Origin: Actinoplanes sp. DH11
GTDB lineage: Bacteria; Actinomycetota; Actinomycetes; Mycobacteriales; Micromonosporaceae
DNA: 64,000 nucleotides
Direction of reading: 5' to 3'
Assembly: GCF_020873875.1 (NCBI RefSeq)
Contig: NZ_JAHWGU010000006.1
Span: 248,001-312,000 of the forward strand
The position numbers were made by a program, and so were the translations under genes. The notes under the pieces are model-generated. The model worked only from the letters and a program-made list of their open reading frames with translations. It made no database searches and was not told the origin of the DNA. Below are positions 15,527 to 24,190 of this stretch, in pieces; the stretch's first letter is position 1; every line of letters starts with the position of its first letter.

Positions 15527-15949
15527 ATGAGCATCACCACCACCACGCATCTCAACTTCCGCGGCGACGCCCGGGAGGCGCTGGAGTTCTACCGGTCCGT
15601 GTTCGGCGGCGACATCGCCCTCGTCACCTACGCCGACGCCGGCATCGGCGCCGGCGACGGGGCGGACCAGATCATGTGGGGCCAGGTACAGGCCGGCAAC
15701 GGTTTTCACGTGATGGCGTACGACGTGCCCGGCCACCTGTCCTACCACCCCGGTGACAAGCCGGTCTTCGTCTCCGTGCGCGGCACCGGCGAGGACGAGA
15801 TCAGCGCCTTCTGGAAGGGACTGTCCGAGGGCGCGACGGTCGTCCAGGACCTCGGGCCGTCCGGGTGGGCGCCGCTGTACGGCATGCTGACCGACCGGTT
15901 CGGCGTGACCTGGGTCCTGGACGTCGCCGTCGACCACCAGGCCGGCTGA
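15527..15949 (+). CDS. PhnB-like VOC family protein
   Basis: A 140-residue VOC protein of the PhnB/3-demethylubiquinone-methyltransferase-like subgroup, recognised by HLNFRGDAREALEFYRSVFG at the N terminus and DRFGVTWVLDVA near the C terminus. These form dimers with an eight-stranded cup; catalytic activity is unproven. CAGGAG stands 8 nt before ATG. Divergently transcribed from the YafY-type regulator, with which it probably forms a small stress- or toxin-responsive unit. Confidence 0.88.
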   Translation: MSITTTTHLNFRGDAREALEFYRSVFGGDIALVTYADAGIGAGDGADQIMWGQVQAGNGFHVMAYDVPGHLSYHPGDKPVFVSVRGTGEDEISAFWKGLSEGATVVQDLGPSGWAPLYGMLTDRFGVTWVLDVAVDHQAG

Positions 15950-16027
15950 CCGGGCGACGCCTGGCGAGGGAGGGGTGCCGGGCCGCCGAGGCGGCGTGGG
16001 ACGGACCTGGTTGGGTAACGTGCCCAC

Positions 16028-17206
16028 GTGATTCCGGTCCTGACGCGTTACCTGGCGGCCGCGATCGGGGCCCGCCTCGCCGACGAGGGCGCCCGCGTGT
16101 CGATCGTGCTGCTCGCCATCGAGCAGACCGGCAGCGCGGGCGTCGGCGGCCTGCTGGTCGCGGCGCTGATGGTGCCGCACGTGGCCGCCGCGCCGCTGGC
16201 CGGTGCCGCCGCCGACCGGGCACGCCGGCGCAAACCGCTCTACCTGGTGGCGTTCGTGGCGTATGCGCTGGCGCTGACCGGTTCGGCGCTGCTGATCGGG
16301 CGCGCGAACGGGGCCGCCGCCGTCCTGCTGTTCGCCGGCGGCTGTCTAGCGCCGCTGCTGTTCGGCGGCCTGAGCAGTCTGTTGCGCGAGCTCGTACCCG
16401 GTGATGTGGGCCGTGCGTTCGGGTTCGACGCCACCACGTACTCGGTGGCGGGCATCGCCGGTCCCGCGCTCGCCGCGCTGGTTGCCGGCTTCGCCGGCGC
16501 GACCTGGTCACTTGTCACCCTCGGCGCGTTCGCCCTGCTGGGCGCGCTGGCCTTCGCGACCTTGCCGCTGGGGGCACGACCAGCGGGGGTACGGGCGGAG
16601 CGCACCGCCAAGCCCCTGGCCGCGTTCGCGGTGTTCCTCGGCCGTCCCCGCCTGGGCGCGGTCACCGCCGCGACCGGGATCAGCCAGTTCGGCATCGGGG
16701 CCCTGCCCCTGGCGGCGGCCGCGATCGCGACGGCCCGGCACGATCCGCCGCTGACCGGCCTGATCATGGCGGTGACGGCCGTCGGCGGCCTGATCGGGTC
16801 CCTGCTGACCACCCGGATCCGGCTGGTGCACCGGCACCCGGAGCGGACGCTGCTGCTGTGCACGGCGGCCATGGCCGTACCCTTCCTGCCGCCCGCCCTG
16901 TTTCCCCTGACCTGGCCGTTGTTCGCGGTGGCCGGTCTGCTGATGGGCCCGGTCACCGTCGCGCTCTTCTCGGTGCGTGACCGGGAGTCACCGCCCGAGG
17001 TCCGCACCCAGGTCTTCGCGCTCGGCGCCGGCATCAAGGTCACGTCGGGTGCGGCGGGCGCGGCGGTGGGTGGCCTGCTGGCGGGTTCCGGGTCGGCGCT
17101 GCTGCTGACGGTGATCGCTTCCGGTCAGCTGCTGGCCGCGCTGACCGGCGTCCTCATCCTGCGCCGGGCCCGTACCCGGCAGCCCGCTGTCCTGCCCGGA
17201 CGCTGA
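16028..17206 (+). CDS. MFS transporter
   Basis: A 392-residue major facilitator with about 11-12 hydrophobic helices. The loop 2-3 motif reads GAAADRARRRKPLYL (a variant of GxxxDRxGRR), and the second half repeats the layout (IRLVHRHPERTLLL). Short loops and size fit a drug or small-metabolite exporter; the substrate cannot be inferred. GTG start with TAACGT ending 6 nt upstream and no Shine-Dalgarno, so probably leaderless. The next gene follows after 19 bp but has its own -10-like hexamer. Confidence 0.85.
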   Translation: MIPVLTRYLAAAIGARLADEGARVSIVLLAIEQTGSAGVGGLLVAALMVPHVAAAPLAGAAADRARRRKPLYLVAFVAYALALTGSALLIGRANGAAAVLLFAGGCLAPLLFGGLSSLLRELVPGDVGRAFGFDATTYSVAGIAGPALAALVAGFAGATWSLVTLGAFALLGALAFATLPLGARPAGVRAERTAKPLAAFAVFLGRPRLGAVTAATGISQFGIGALPLAAAAIATARHDPPLTGLIMAVTAVGGLIGSLLTTRIRLVHRHPERTLLLCTAAMAVPFLPPALFPLTWPLFAVAGLLMGPVTVALFSVRDRESPPEVRTQVFALGAGIKVTSGAAGAAVGGLLAGSGSALLLTVIASGQLLAALTGVLILRRARTRQPAVLPGR

Positions 17207-17225
17207 CCGCCCCTATAGTCGGCGC

Positions 17226-18884
17226 GTGCTCACGGAATCCGTCACCGACGTCGATCTCGTTGCGGCGGTCCGCGCCGCCTTCGTCAGACTTGGCGGGCCC
17301 GGTCCCGGCCTGCCCTTGAACGGCGAGGATGCCGTCCGATGGATCGGCGCGCTGCTCGACGGCGGGTACGAGGAACGGGCGGTCGCGGAGTTGCGCGGAC
17401 TGCTGCGCCGCCCGGAACCGCCGGCCGGGATCGACGAGCTGGCGGCGCGGATCCAGGATGACGGGCGGCGCCGGGTGCTCGCCCACGCCGTGCTGGACAG
17501 CGCGTACGTGTCCGGACCGTACGGATCCCGCTGGTCATGGCCGTACCGGGGTGTCGCGGCGACGGCAGTCCGGCTCGCGGACGGCGACCGGGGGCTGGAG
17601 GACGCCGCGCTGTGCAAGGTGCTGGAGTCCGCGCCGGCTGAGGAGCGGGAGGCCCCGTACCGGGTCGGCGTGGTCGTCGCGGCTCTCGCGGAGGCGCACC
17701 GCGACGAACCGGCGTACCTCGACCACCTGGCCGGCCTGCTCACCGGCGCCGACCGGCGGCACCTCGCCTTCGCCGCCGCGCTCCTCGGCCCGCTCGGTCT
17801 CGACGAGACCCGCCGGCTCTGCGGCACGGTCCCCGACGAGGCCGGCGAGGCCCTGGCCGCCGCGTTCGCCGAGGCCGGCCGGTTCGCCGAGGCCATCGAC
17901 CTGGCCGGCACGCTCGGCGCCGACACCCGGCAGCGAACTCTGCTGTCGCTGGCCTCGCCGGATCTGCCGCCGGCCCGGGCCAAGGCGCTCGTCGCCGCCT
18001 ATCGCAAGTGCCCCCGGGCCAGCCGGCGGCGGGAGGACCAAGTTTTCTATCGCAGCCGCTGGATCCGGCTGCTGCTGGCACTGGACCGGGTCGACGACGC
18101 GCTGGCCGCGCTGGCCGGGCTGCCCGACTGCCGCTACGCCGGGTACGGCCCGGCGCCGCTGACCCTGGACATCCTGCGCCGGTTCGCGGACCGCCCGGCG
18201 GAGGCCACCCCGGCGCGGCTGCGAGCCCTGCTCGACGTGCTCGCCGGTGACCACGTCATCCCGCAGGAACTGGAAAGCGTCGTCATCGAGGTGGTGCGGC
18301 TGGTCAACCGCCTCGGTGACGCCACGGTGCGTGCGGAACTCGCCGCGACCGACGTGCCGTGGATGGCGGACCGCCTGCGGCGCATCGCGGGAAGGGTCGC
18401 CGACGTCGCGCTCGCCTGGGCGCGGGTGGACAACGGCGACCACGCGGCCGCCGATCCCCTGTTCACGCTGGTCGCCGACGACAACCGCCATCACCACCTG
18501 ATGCGGATCCTGCTCACGATGGCGCCCGAGGCCCGCCTCGCGAGCAGGGACCCGGAGCTGTTCACCCGCCTGCTGACGCCCGCGTTCAGCATCGTGGTGC
18601 GGTTCCCGCTCGGCGGGTTCGGCGCGGACGAGGTGAAGCTGATGTCCGGCGTACTCCCCGGGGCGCCGCACGGGTACCCCCGGTGGTCGGGCATCCAGGT
18701 CTCGGCGTTCGCCGCCGACACCGGCGACCGGCGGCTGCTCGCCGTCGCGGTGGCGTCGGCGCCGGACCTGGAAGCGCTGCAGCAGGTCAGCCGCGACGTC
18801 GCGGTGGTCCTGGCCCGCGCGGGCGAGCAGGCCGGTGCGGTCGAGGTCGCGGAACTCTGCGGGCTCAGCAGCGAGGTGCGCTAG
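17226..18884 (+). CDS. uncharacterised 552-residue alpha-helical repeat protein
   Basis: Not recognised. The sequence is almost entirely helix-forming, with repeated Leu/Ala-rich helix pairs of 30-40 residues (for example LRGLLRRPEPPAGIDELAAR, LAGLLTGADRRHLAFAAALL, AEAGRFAEAIDLAGTLGADT), reminiscent of TPR/HEAT-type solenoids. No signal peptide, transmembrane helix, Cys/His metal cluster or nucleotide-binding motif is visible. TATAGT ends 6 nt before the GTG start and no Shine-Dalgarno is present, indicating a leaderless message. The stop overlaps the convergent response-regulator stop by 4 bp. A scaffold role is possible but unsupported. Confidence 0.7.
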   Translation: MLTESVTDVDLVAAVRAAFVRLGGPGPGLPLNGEDAVRWIGALLDGGYEERAVAELRGLLRRPEPPAGIDELAARIQDDGRRRVLAHAVLDSAYVSGPYGSRWSWPYRGVAATAVRLADGDRGLEDAALCKVLESAPAEEREAPYRVGVVVAALAEAHRDEPAYLDHLAGLLTGADRRHLAFAAALLGPLGLDETRRLCGTVPDEAGEALAAAFAEAGRFAEAIDLAGTLGADTRQRTLLSLASPDLPPARAKALVAAYRKCPRASRRREDQVFYRSRWIRLLLALDRVDDALAALAGLPDCRYAGYGPAPLTLDILRRFADRPAEATPARLRALLDVLAGDHVIPQELESVVIEVVRLVNRLGDATVRAELAATDVPWMADRLRRIAGRVADVALAWARVDNGDHAAADPLFTLVADDNRHHHLMRILLTMAPEARLASRDPELFTRLLTPAFSIVVRFPLGGFGADEVKLMSGVLPGAPHGYPRWSGIQVSAFAADTGDRRLLAVAVASAPDLEALQQVSRDVAVVLARAGEQAGAVEVAELCGLSSEVR

Positions 18885-19522
18885 GCGCGTGGGAGCAGGC
18901 CGGCCCGGTGGCCGATCAGGGCGGCCTCGGTGCGGTTGTCGCACCTCAGCTTGACCAGCAGCCGCGAGACGTAGCCCTTCACCGTTGCCTCGGACAGGTG
19001 CAGGCTCCGGGCGATCTGCTGGTTGGACCGGCCCGCGCCGAGGCCGGCCAGCACCTCCACCTCGCGGTCGGTGAGTGCGGCGATCAGGTCGCGGGCCTGC
19101 TGCCGGTCGCCGATGCTGCCGGCCAGTCGCTGGGCCGCCGCCGGGGACAGGACGGTGTGGCCGGCCGCGGCGACCCGGACCAGGTCGACCAGGTCTTCCG
19201 GTGCGGTCGACTTGAGCAGGAAACCGGCTGCGCCGGCCCGCAGGGCGCGCACCACGTACTCGTCGAGGTCGAACGTGGTCAGCGCGATCACTCGTGGTGG
19301 CGCCGGCAGGGTCGCCATGCGTTCCATCGCGGCGAGTCCGTCCACCCCGGGCATCCGCAGGTCCATCAGCACCACGTCGGGGTGCAGGCGGACCGCTGCC
19401 TCGACCGCTTCCGCGCCGTCGTAGGCCTCGCCGGCGACCTCCAGCCCTGGCGCGGCCGCCAGGATGGTGCGCAGATGGGCGCAGACCAGCCGCTCGTCGT
19501 CGACGAGCAACACCCGGATCAT
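18881..19522 (-). CDS. NarL/LuxR-type response regulator
   Basis: A 213-residue two-component response regulator. Receiver domain: acidic pocket at VLLVDDERLV, phospho-acceptor Asp in PDVVLMDLRMPG, and a Thr/Lys region (ALTTFDLDEYVV, LLKSTAPEDL). C-terminal LuxR helix-turn-helix: LTDREVEVLAGLGAGRSNQQ followed by HLSEATVKGYVSRLLVKL. The start codon overlaps the stop of the upstream histidine kinase (4 bp), so the two are translated together. Probable target: the divergent DUF418 gene and/or its own operon. Confidence 0.93.
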   Translation of the reverse strand: MIRVLLVDDERLVCAHLRTILAAAPGLEVAGEAYDGAEAVEAAVRLHPDVVLMDLRMPGVDGLAAMERMATLPAPPRVIALTTFDLDEYVVRALRAGAAGFLLKSTAPEDLVDLVRVAAAGHTVLSPAAAQRLAGSIGDRQQARDLIAALTDREVEVLAGLGAGRSNQQIARSLHLSEATVKGYVSRLLVKLRCDNRTEAALIGHRAGLLPRA

Positions 19523-20748
19523 CGGCCCGCCGGGGGAACGGTCGTGGGCACGTACGCCGGCAGCGCCGCGTCGACCAGGAAACCGCCGTCCGGATCGGCG
19601 CCCGCCGCGAGCGTTCCGCCGACCACTTCGACCCGGTGCCGCAACCCGTCGAGCCCGCTGCCGCCGCCGGTGGCCGTGACGTCGGCGTCCGGCTGCCGGT
19701 CGGGGCTGGTGTTGGCGATCGTGGCCCGTACGCCGCCCGCGCCGTAGCGGACCGTCACGACGGCGCCTGCGCCGGGCGCGTGTTTGTGCACGTTGGTCAG
19801 GGATTCCTGCACCACGCGGAACAGGGTGCGCCGCACCGCGGGAGCGACCGCGGCGGGGTCACCCTGCTCGTCCAGCCGCACCGCCAAGCCCACCGCCCGC
19901 GACTCGTCGACAAGGCCGGCAAGGTCGGCAAGGTCGGCAAGGTCGGCGGGGCCCGCAGGGGAGGCGAGGTAGGCCGGAGTGGCGAGGCCGGCGGAGGAGG
20001 CGGAAGCGGCGGCGGCGGGGGCAGACCGGCCGGCCGGGGCTGAGCCGTCACGCAGCACGCCGACCAGGTCGCGCAGCTCGGCGAGGGCGTGGCAGCCGGC
20101 GGTCCGCATCTCCTCGGCGGTGGCGCGGACGGCCGGGTCGGTGGTGCTGACCCGCAGCGCGCCGGCCTGCAGCACCAGCAGGTTGATCCGGTGGGTGACC
20201 ACGTCGTGCATCTCGCCGGCGAGCCGGAGTCGTTCCTCGGCGCGGGCCTGCTCGGCCAGCAGCAGCCGTTCCCGTTCGGCGCGTTCGGCGCGGTCGGTGA
20301 GTTCGGCGATCAGGCTGCCCCGGGCGCGCACGTAGAGGCCGAGCAGCGCCGAGCAGATAATCACCGCGGGGGCGGTGACCGGGTCGTCGATCGCCCAGGC
20401 GTGCGCTCCGAACAGGAACGACGCGGTCAGCGCGGCGATCACCCCCCACTGGCGCCGACGGCTGCCGGTGCCGTGGGCGGTGACGGCGTAGGGCGCGAGC
20501 AGCGCGGCCCACGCGGGCACGAACAGGCTGATCGCCGCGATGGACAGAGCCACGGTGTACGGGTACCGCCGTCGCGCCAGCAGGAACGCCGCCGCGACGA
20601 CCTGGGCGGCCACGTAGACGCCGACGGGCGCGGTGAGGTGTTTCGTCGCGTGGTCCGGATCGGCGAGCTCGAGCCCGCTGCCGATCACGGCCGCGACGCC
20701 GGCCACCAGCACGTCCACGGCGGCCGGGAGGACCCGGCTGCGACTCAT
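19519..20748 (-). CDS. sensor histidine kinase (NarL-type partner, HisKA_3)
   Basis: A 409-residue membrane kinase. Several hydrophobic helices fill the first ~150 residues, followed by the HisKA_3 dimerisation/phosphorylation helix (LAGEMHDVVTHRINLLVLQA, His acceptor) and an ATPase domain (VVQESLTNVHKHAPG, then GGGSGLDGLRHRVEVVGGTL). Between them is a low-complexity insert ADLADLADLAGL from a 9 bp repeat. MSRSRVLPAAVD is taken as the start: TACCCT lies 6 nt upstream in leaderless geometry, while the ORF extends further to 20844 without support. Couples directly to the response regulator gene; a DUF418 gene is divergent. Confidence 0.9.
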   Translation of the reverse strand: MSRSRVLPAAVDVLVAGVAAVIGSGLELADPDHATKHLTAPVGVYVAAQVVAAAFLLARRRYPYTVALSIAAISLFVPAWAALLAPYAVTAHGTGSRRRQWGVIAALTASFLFGAHAWAIDDPVTAPAVIICSALLGLYVRARGSLIAELTDRAERAERERLLLAEQARAEERLRLAGEMHDVVTHRINLLVLQAGALRVSTTDPAVRATAEEMRTAGCHALAELRDLVGVLRDGSAPAGRSAPAAAASASSAGLATPAYLASPAGPADLADLADLAGLVDESRAVGLAVRLDEQGDPAAVAPAVRRTLFRVVQESLTNVHKHAPGAGAVVTVRYGAGGVRATIANTSPDRQPDADVTATGGGSGLDGLRHRVEVVGGTLAAGADPDGGFLVDAALPAYVPTTVPPAGR

Positions 20749-20885
20749 GGCTGGAGGGTAACCGAGCCGCCGGCGCGCGGCCCGCCGTGCCGACGAACCG
20801 ACGTGCGGCATGCGACCAAAGTAGGTGCCGGTTCCGACCTTCACCGGCTGTCCCGGTGCTCGGCGCCCACGGTGGACTGGACGGC

Positions 20886-21908
20886 ATGAGCGACGACGTG
20901 TCCACCGCCGGGCCGCGCATCCACGCGCTCGACACGCTGCGCGGGTTCGCCCTGTGCGGCATCATGATCATCAACATCTATCAGCAGGTGGTGTTCCGGG
21001 GTGCCGCCGCCGGGACGGCCGGGCAGATGCCGACGGCGGTGCAGCTGCTGTTCTACGAGCGGTTCTACCCGATCTTCTCGATCCTGTTCGGTGTCGGGTT
21101 CGGCATCTTCCTGCGCCGCGCCGCACTGCGCACCGACCGGCCACGGCTGGTGCTGGCCCGCCGTCTCGTGGTGCTGCTGCTGATCGGGGCGCTCCACTTC
21201 GTCGTGCATCCGGGGGAGGTGCTCACCGCGTACGCCGTCGGTGGTCTGCTCGTTCTCCTGCCGCTCAGCTTTCTCGGCGGCCGCGTGGCCCTGGTGATCT
21301 CGCTGGTGCTGCTCCTGGCGGGGGCCCAGCTGGTCGTCGGGTACGGTCCGATCCCCGGGTTGCTGGCCCTCGGTTACGCGCTGGCGATGCTCGATGTCCC
21401 GGCCGCCCTGGAGCGCCGCACCGGCCGGGTCGCGGTCACGTTCGCCGTGTGCACGGCGCTGAGCGTGGCCTGGACCGTGGCGGCCGTGCGGGGTGCGGAC
21501 GTGCCGGTCGTCAACGTGCTCGGCGGGCCGGGCGGCGGGGTGGGTCTGCTGGCACCGCTCGCTGGGATCGTTACCGGTCTCGCGTACTGCTGCGGTCTCC
21601 TGCTCCTGCTCCGCACGCGGCTGGGGCCGGCGCTGTCGGCGGTGCTGTCGCCGATGGGCCGGATGGCGCTCACCAACTATCTCAGCGCGACCGTGTTGTT
21701 CCTGGTCTTCGGCTCGTTGCTGGGTATCGGCAGCACGGCGGACCGGTCCGCGGTCATCGGTCTCACCGTGGGCGTCATCGTGGTGCAGGCGGGGTGGAGC
21801 GCGTGGTGGTTGCGGGTGTTCCGATACGGTCCTGCGGAGTGGGTGTGGCGCTGCCTGACGTGGTGGCAGCTGGCCCCGATGCGCCAACCTGTTCCCTCGA
21901 TCGGGTGA
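20886..21908 (+). CDS. DUF418-domain multi-pass membrane protein (first copy)
   Basis: A 340-residue membrane protein of the DUF418 (YeiB-like) family. N-terminal signature RIHALDTLRGFALCGIMIIN, then YERFYPIFSILFGVGFGIFL, and about eight hydrophobic helices; the end (YGPAEWVWRCLTWWQL) matches the family consensus for the last helix. Possibly acyltransferase-like, but the function is unknown. ATG follows a 137 bp divergent promoter region shared with the histidine kinase. A second DUF418 gene sits at 25.3 kb, also next to a NarL-type system. Confidence 0.88.
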   Translation: MSDDVSTAGPRIHALDTLRGFALCGIMIINIYQQVVFRGAAAGTAGQMPTAVQLLFYERFYPIFSILFGVGFGIFLRRAALRTDRPRLVLARRLVVLLLIGALHFVVHPGEVLTAYAVGGLLVLLPLSFLGGRVALVISLVLLLAGAQLVVGYGPIPGLLALGYALAMLDVPAALERRTGRVAVTFAVCTALSVAWTVAAVRGADVPVVNVLGGPGGGVGLLAPLAGIVTGLAYCCGLLLLLRTRLGPALSAVLSPMGRMALTNYLSATVLFLVFGSLLGIGSTADRSAVIGLTVGVIVVQAGWSAWWLRVFRYGPAEWVWRCLTWWQLAPMRQPVPSIG

Positions 21909-22085
21909 CATGCGTTTACCACCGTCCGGAGTGGTCGGTGCCTGGCGGACCGCCTGGATGCTGCGCCGATGTCAGAAGGATCAGGGCCCGGATCCTGGCT
22001 CGCTGCAAGTTGCAACTCTGTGCAACTGAATGACTACGGTACGAAACTGTGGCGCAGGTTATCCGGCGGCAGCAGGAGGGCCAGC
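21909..22085 (+). promoter_or_regulatory. upstream region of the PNPOx-like gene with AGTTGCAACT palindrome
   Basis: This 177 bp intergenic stretch contains the perfect 10 bp palindrome AGTTGCAACT (22008-22017) followed by a third half-site GTGCAACT, about 70 bp before the gene start; AGGAGG at 22075-22080 is its ribosome-binding site. An operator is plausible but unproven. Confidence 0.3.
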
Positions 22086-22757
22086 ATGAACCACGGTGAG
22101 CGACGTCTGCAGGACCGGCTCGGCACCCGGGAACGCGCCGACGCCTTCGAGGCCCGGCAGACCCTTGACCACCTCAACGAGACCATGCGTCACTTCATCG
22201 GCCGGCAGGAGATGATGTTCCTGGCCACGGCCGACGCGAGCGGTGACTGCGACAGCACGTTCCGGGCCGGGCCGCCCGGATTCGTCCGGGTGCTCGACGC
22301 CGAGCATGTCAGCTGGCCGGAGTACCGGGGCAACGGCGTCCTGGCCAGCCTCGGCAACATCACCGAGAACCCACAGGTCGGCCTGCTGTTCATCGACTTC
22401 CACGACGTCATCGGGCTGCACGTCAACGGCACCGCCGAGATCGTCGAGGACCCGGACGACCGGCCGGGCACGCCGCCGGGGCAGCGCACGCGGCTGCGGG
22501 TGGTCGCCCGGGTGCGGCAGGCCTACATCCACTGCGCGAAGCACATCCCGCGGATGGAACGGATGCCACGCGGCCGGGCCGGCGGCGGGCCGGGCTCGGG
22601 GTCGCGGGTGCCGGTCGCGGCGGGTCGGATGCCGCGTCCGGAGGGTCAGGTGCCGCGGTCGGAGGCGCAGGTGCCGCGGTCGGAGGCGCAGATCAAGAAG
22701 AGCGACTACTTTGTACCGGCGCCGCCCCTGCTCCCGGCCGTCAGCCAGCCGCGGTAG
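22086..22757 (+). CDS. pyridoxamine 5'-phosphate oxidase-like flavin-binding protein
   Basis: A 223-residue protein with a split-barrel FMN-binding fold of the PNPOx-like superfamily. Core segments: FIGRQEMMFLATADASGDCD, FVRVLDAEHVSWPEYRGNG and LASLGNITENPQVGLLFIDF, then HVNGTAEIVED. Probably a general flavin oxidoreductase or F420/FMN-binding protein rather than the vitamin B6 enzyme. The C-terminal tail is unusual: 7-residue repeats (VPRSEAQ twice, plus a related copy) replace the usual spacer before the family-like ending KKSDYFVP. AGGAGG 5 nt before ATG. Its 3' end overlaps the convergent PaaX gene by 52 bp. Confidence 0.82.
   Translation: MNHGERRLQDRLGTRERADAFEARQTLDHLNETMRHFIGRQEMMFLATADASGDCDSTFRAGPPGFVRVLDAEHVSWPEYRGNGVLASLGNITENPQVGLLFIDFHDVIGLHVNGTAEIVEDPDDRPGTPPGQRTRLRVVARVRQAYIHCAKHIPRMERMPRGRAGGGPGSGSRVPVAAGRMPRPEGQVPRSEAQVPRSEAQIKKSDYFVPAPPLLPAVSQPR
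22629..22691 (+). repeat. 21 bp in-frame tandem repeat in the PNPOx-like gene
   Basis: Three units, the last two identical (GTGCCGCGGTCGGAGGCGC followed by AG). Encodes VPRSEAQ repeats near the C terminus. Confidence 0.9.
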
Positions 22758-23578
22758 AGCGTCTCCGCGGGGAGCCGGGCGGTCAGCGCGGTCCAGGCGT
22801 CCAGCCAGGCGCGGCGGACCAGGCTCGGCGGCCAGGGTGCCGCGCGCAGCTCCGGTGGGATCAGTGGGTCGTGGCGCATGGCCCGGTCCAGGGCATCGGC
22901 CAGGCGGATCTGCCGGACCAGCACCGCCGTCACGTCACTCCCGGCCGGTGGACCGTCCGCAGCCGGCGGGTTGTTGCTGGCCGGCGGGTCGTCCTCGGCC
23001 AGGGCCTGCTCGAGCGCCGCGTAGCCGGCGACGATCGGCGCGGCCGGCCAGAGCAACTCGGCGACGGCCCGGTCGTCGGTGGTCCCGCGCACGTCCAGGC
23101 CGGTGGCCGTCGCGCGGACCAGGTTGGCAGCGCCGCCCGGCGGCAGCAGCGGGCCCAGGTCGTGCGGGCTGACGTAGAGGCCGGTCGAGACGGCGGCCGC
23201 GCCGGCCTCGGCGAGGTCACGCCGCAGCGCGTCCCGGAGGGCACGCTCGGACTCGGGGGCGCTGACGGCCAGCAGGTGCCATCTCCCGTCCCAGCGCGCC
23301 CGGCCGCGGTCCTGGTCGAGGGCCAGGTGCAGCCCGAGCCGGTCGCGGTCCAGCCGCGCCCGGCCGGCCGGGGTCAGCCCGAGGCCGCCGGATCGGCCCC
23401 GGCCGGTCCGGGTGACCTCGCCGGCGGTCAGCATCCGCCGGATCGCCAGGCGTAGCGGCTGGTCCTCGATGCCGGCGGCGTTGGCGGTGTCGTAGATCAG
23501 GCGCAGCGGCGCCTCGCCGTCGGCGGGCAGGAAGGCCTCGATCACCGTGCGGGGTGCGGGTGTCCACGTGTTCGGCAC
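22706..23578 (-). CDS. PaaX-family transcriptional regulator
   Basis: A 290-residue repressor resembling PaaX, the phenylacetyl-CoA-responsive regulator. N-terminal winged helix: RTVIEAFLPADGEAPLRLIY and LAIRRMLTAGEVTRTGRG; middle domain WDGRWHLLAVSAPESERALR; C-terminal PaaX domain including LVRRAWLDAWTALTARLPA. GTG start (VPNTWTPAPRT) lies 2 bp after the stop of the upstream GNAT gene, so the two are likely coupled. The motif TGCGAAAGAAGAT just before this start recurs at the divergent hydrolase start and may be its operator. The ligand need not be phenylacetyl-CoA: no paa catabolic genes are here. Confidence 0.83.
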   Translation of the reverse strand: MPNTWTPAPRTVIEAFLPADGEAPLRLIYDTANAAGIEDQPLRLAIRRMLTAGEVTRTGRGRSGGLGLTPAGRARLDRDRLGLHLALDQDRGRARWDGRWHLLAVSAPESERALRDALRRDLAEAGAAAVSTGLYVSPHDLGPLLPPGGAANLVRATATGLDVRGTTDDRAVAELLWPAAPIVAGYAALEQALAEDDPPASNNPPAADGPPAGSDVTAVLVRQIRLADALDRAMRHDPLIPPELRAAPWPPSLVRRAWLDAWTALTARLPAETLYRGWLTAGSRGGAGTK

Positions 23579-23580
23579 GG

Positions 23581-24144
23581 TCAGATCTTCTTTCGCATCG
23601 TCCGGTAGCGCTCGAAACCGTACAGCCGGCGCAGCGCCCCGACGGAGCCCTCCTCGACGACGCGGAAGCCGTGGCGCCGGTACAGCGCCTCCGCGCGCGG
23701 GTTGGTGTCGACGACCGAGAGCTGCACCCACCGCCGGCCGTGCCGGGCGGCGTGCTCGGCCACCCGGTCCAGCAACGCCGACCCGATGCCCCGGCCCCGG
23801 CGGTCGGCGCTGACGCAGATGCCGTCGAGGGTGAGGACCCCGTCGTGTTCGCGGCGGTCGAGCGGGGCCAGTGTCAGCCAGGCGCGGGCCGCGGCGGCGC
23901 GGCCGAGTTCGTCGCGCAACCGCCGCCACGTCAGGTCGGCGGCGCCGTGGCCGTCCTGGTGGAAGCCGCACACGCCGGTCACCTCGCCGCCGTCACGCGC
24001 GACGAGCATCCGGTCGGGTCGCAGCGTGGCCGTGACAAGTGCCGCGCCGACCTCGTCGCTGCCGAAGGCCGGCCGGAGCTTGCGGCCGAACGCCGCCCAG
24101 TAGAGCGCACCCACGCGGTGTCGCTCGGACTCGGTGAAGGACAT
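23581..24144 (-). CDS. GNAT-family N-acetyltransferase
   Basis: A 187-residue acetyltransferase. Motif A is clear (LDGICVSADRRGRGIGSALL), followed by LSVVDTNPRAEALYRRHGF, the standard beta5/alpha4 region. The N terminus (MSFTESERHRVGALYWAAFG) fits a family that includes aminoglycoside- and ribosomal-protein-modifying enzymes; the substrate is unknown. First gene of a two-gene unit with the PaaX-type regulator; 29 bp separate it from the divergent alpha/beta hydrolase, so the promoters overlap. Confidence 0.87.
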   Translation of the reverse strand: MSFTESERHRVGALYWAAFGRKLRPAFGSDEVGAALVTATLRPDRMLVARDGGEVTGVCGFHQDGHGAADLTWRRLRDELGRAAAARAWLTLAPLDRREHDGVLTLDGICVSADRRGRGIGSALLDRVAEHAARHGRRWVQLSVVDTNPRAEALYRRHGFRVVEEGSVGALRRLYGFERYRTMRKKI

Positions 24145-24152
24145 GCCCAGAT

Positions 24153-24190
24153 CCTATCTTGTAGGCTACGAACGTGCGAAAGAAGATAGG
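24153..24190. promoter_or_regulatory. inverted repeat and shared motif at the divergent GNAT/hydrolase promoter
   Basis: CCTATCTT (24153-24160) is complementary to AAGATAGG (24183-24190). TAGGCT (24162-24167) ends 6 nt before the hydrolase GTG and can act as its -10. The overlapping motif TGCGAAAGAAGAT (24175-24187) is repeated exactly, on the other strand, at 23585-23597 before the PaaX gene. Confidence 0.45.
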
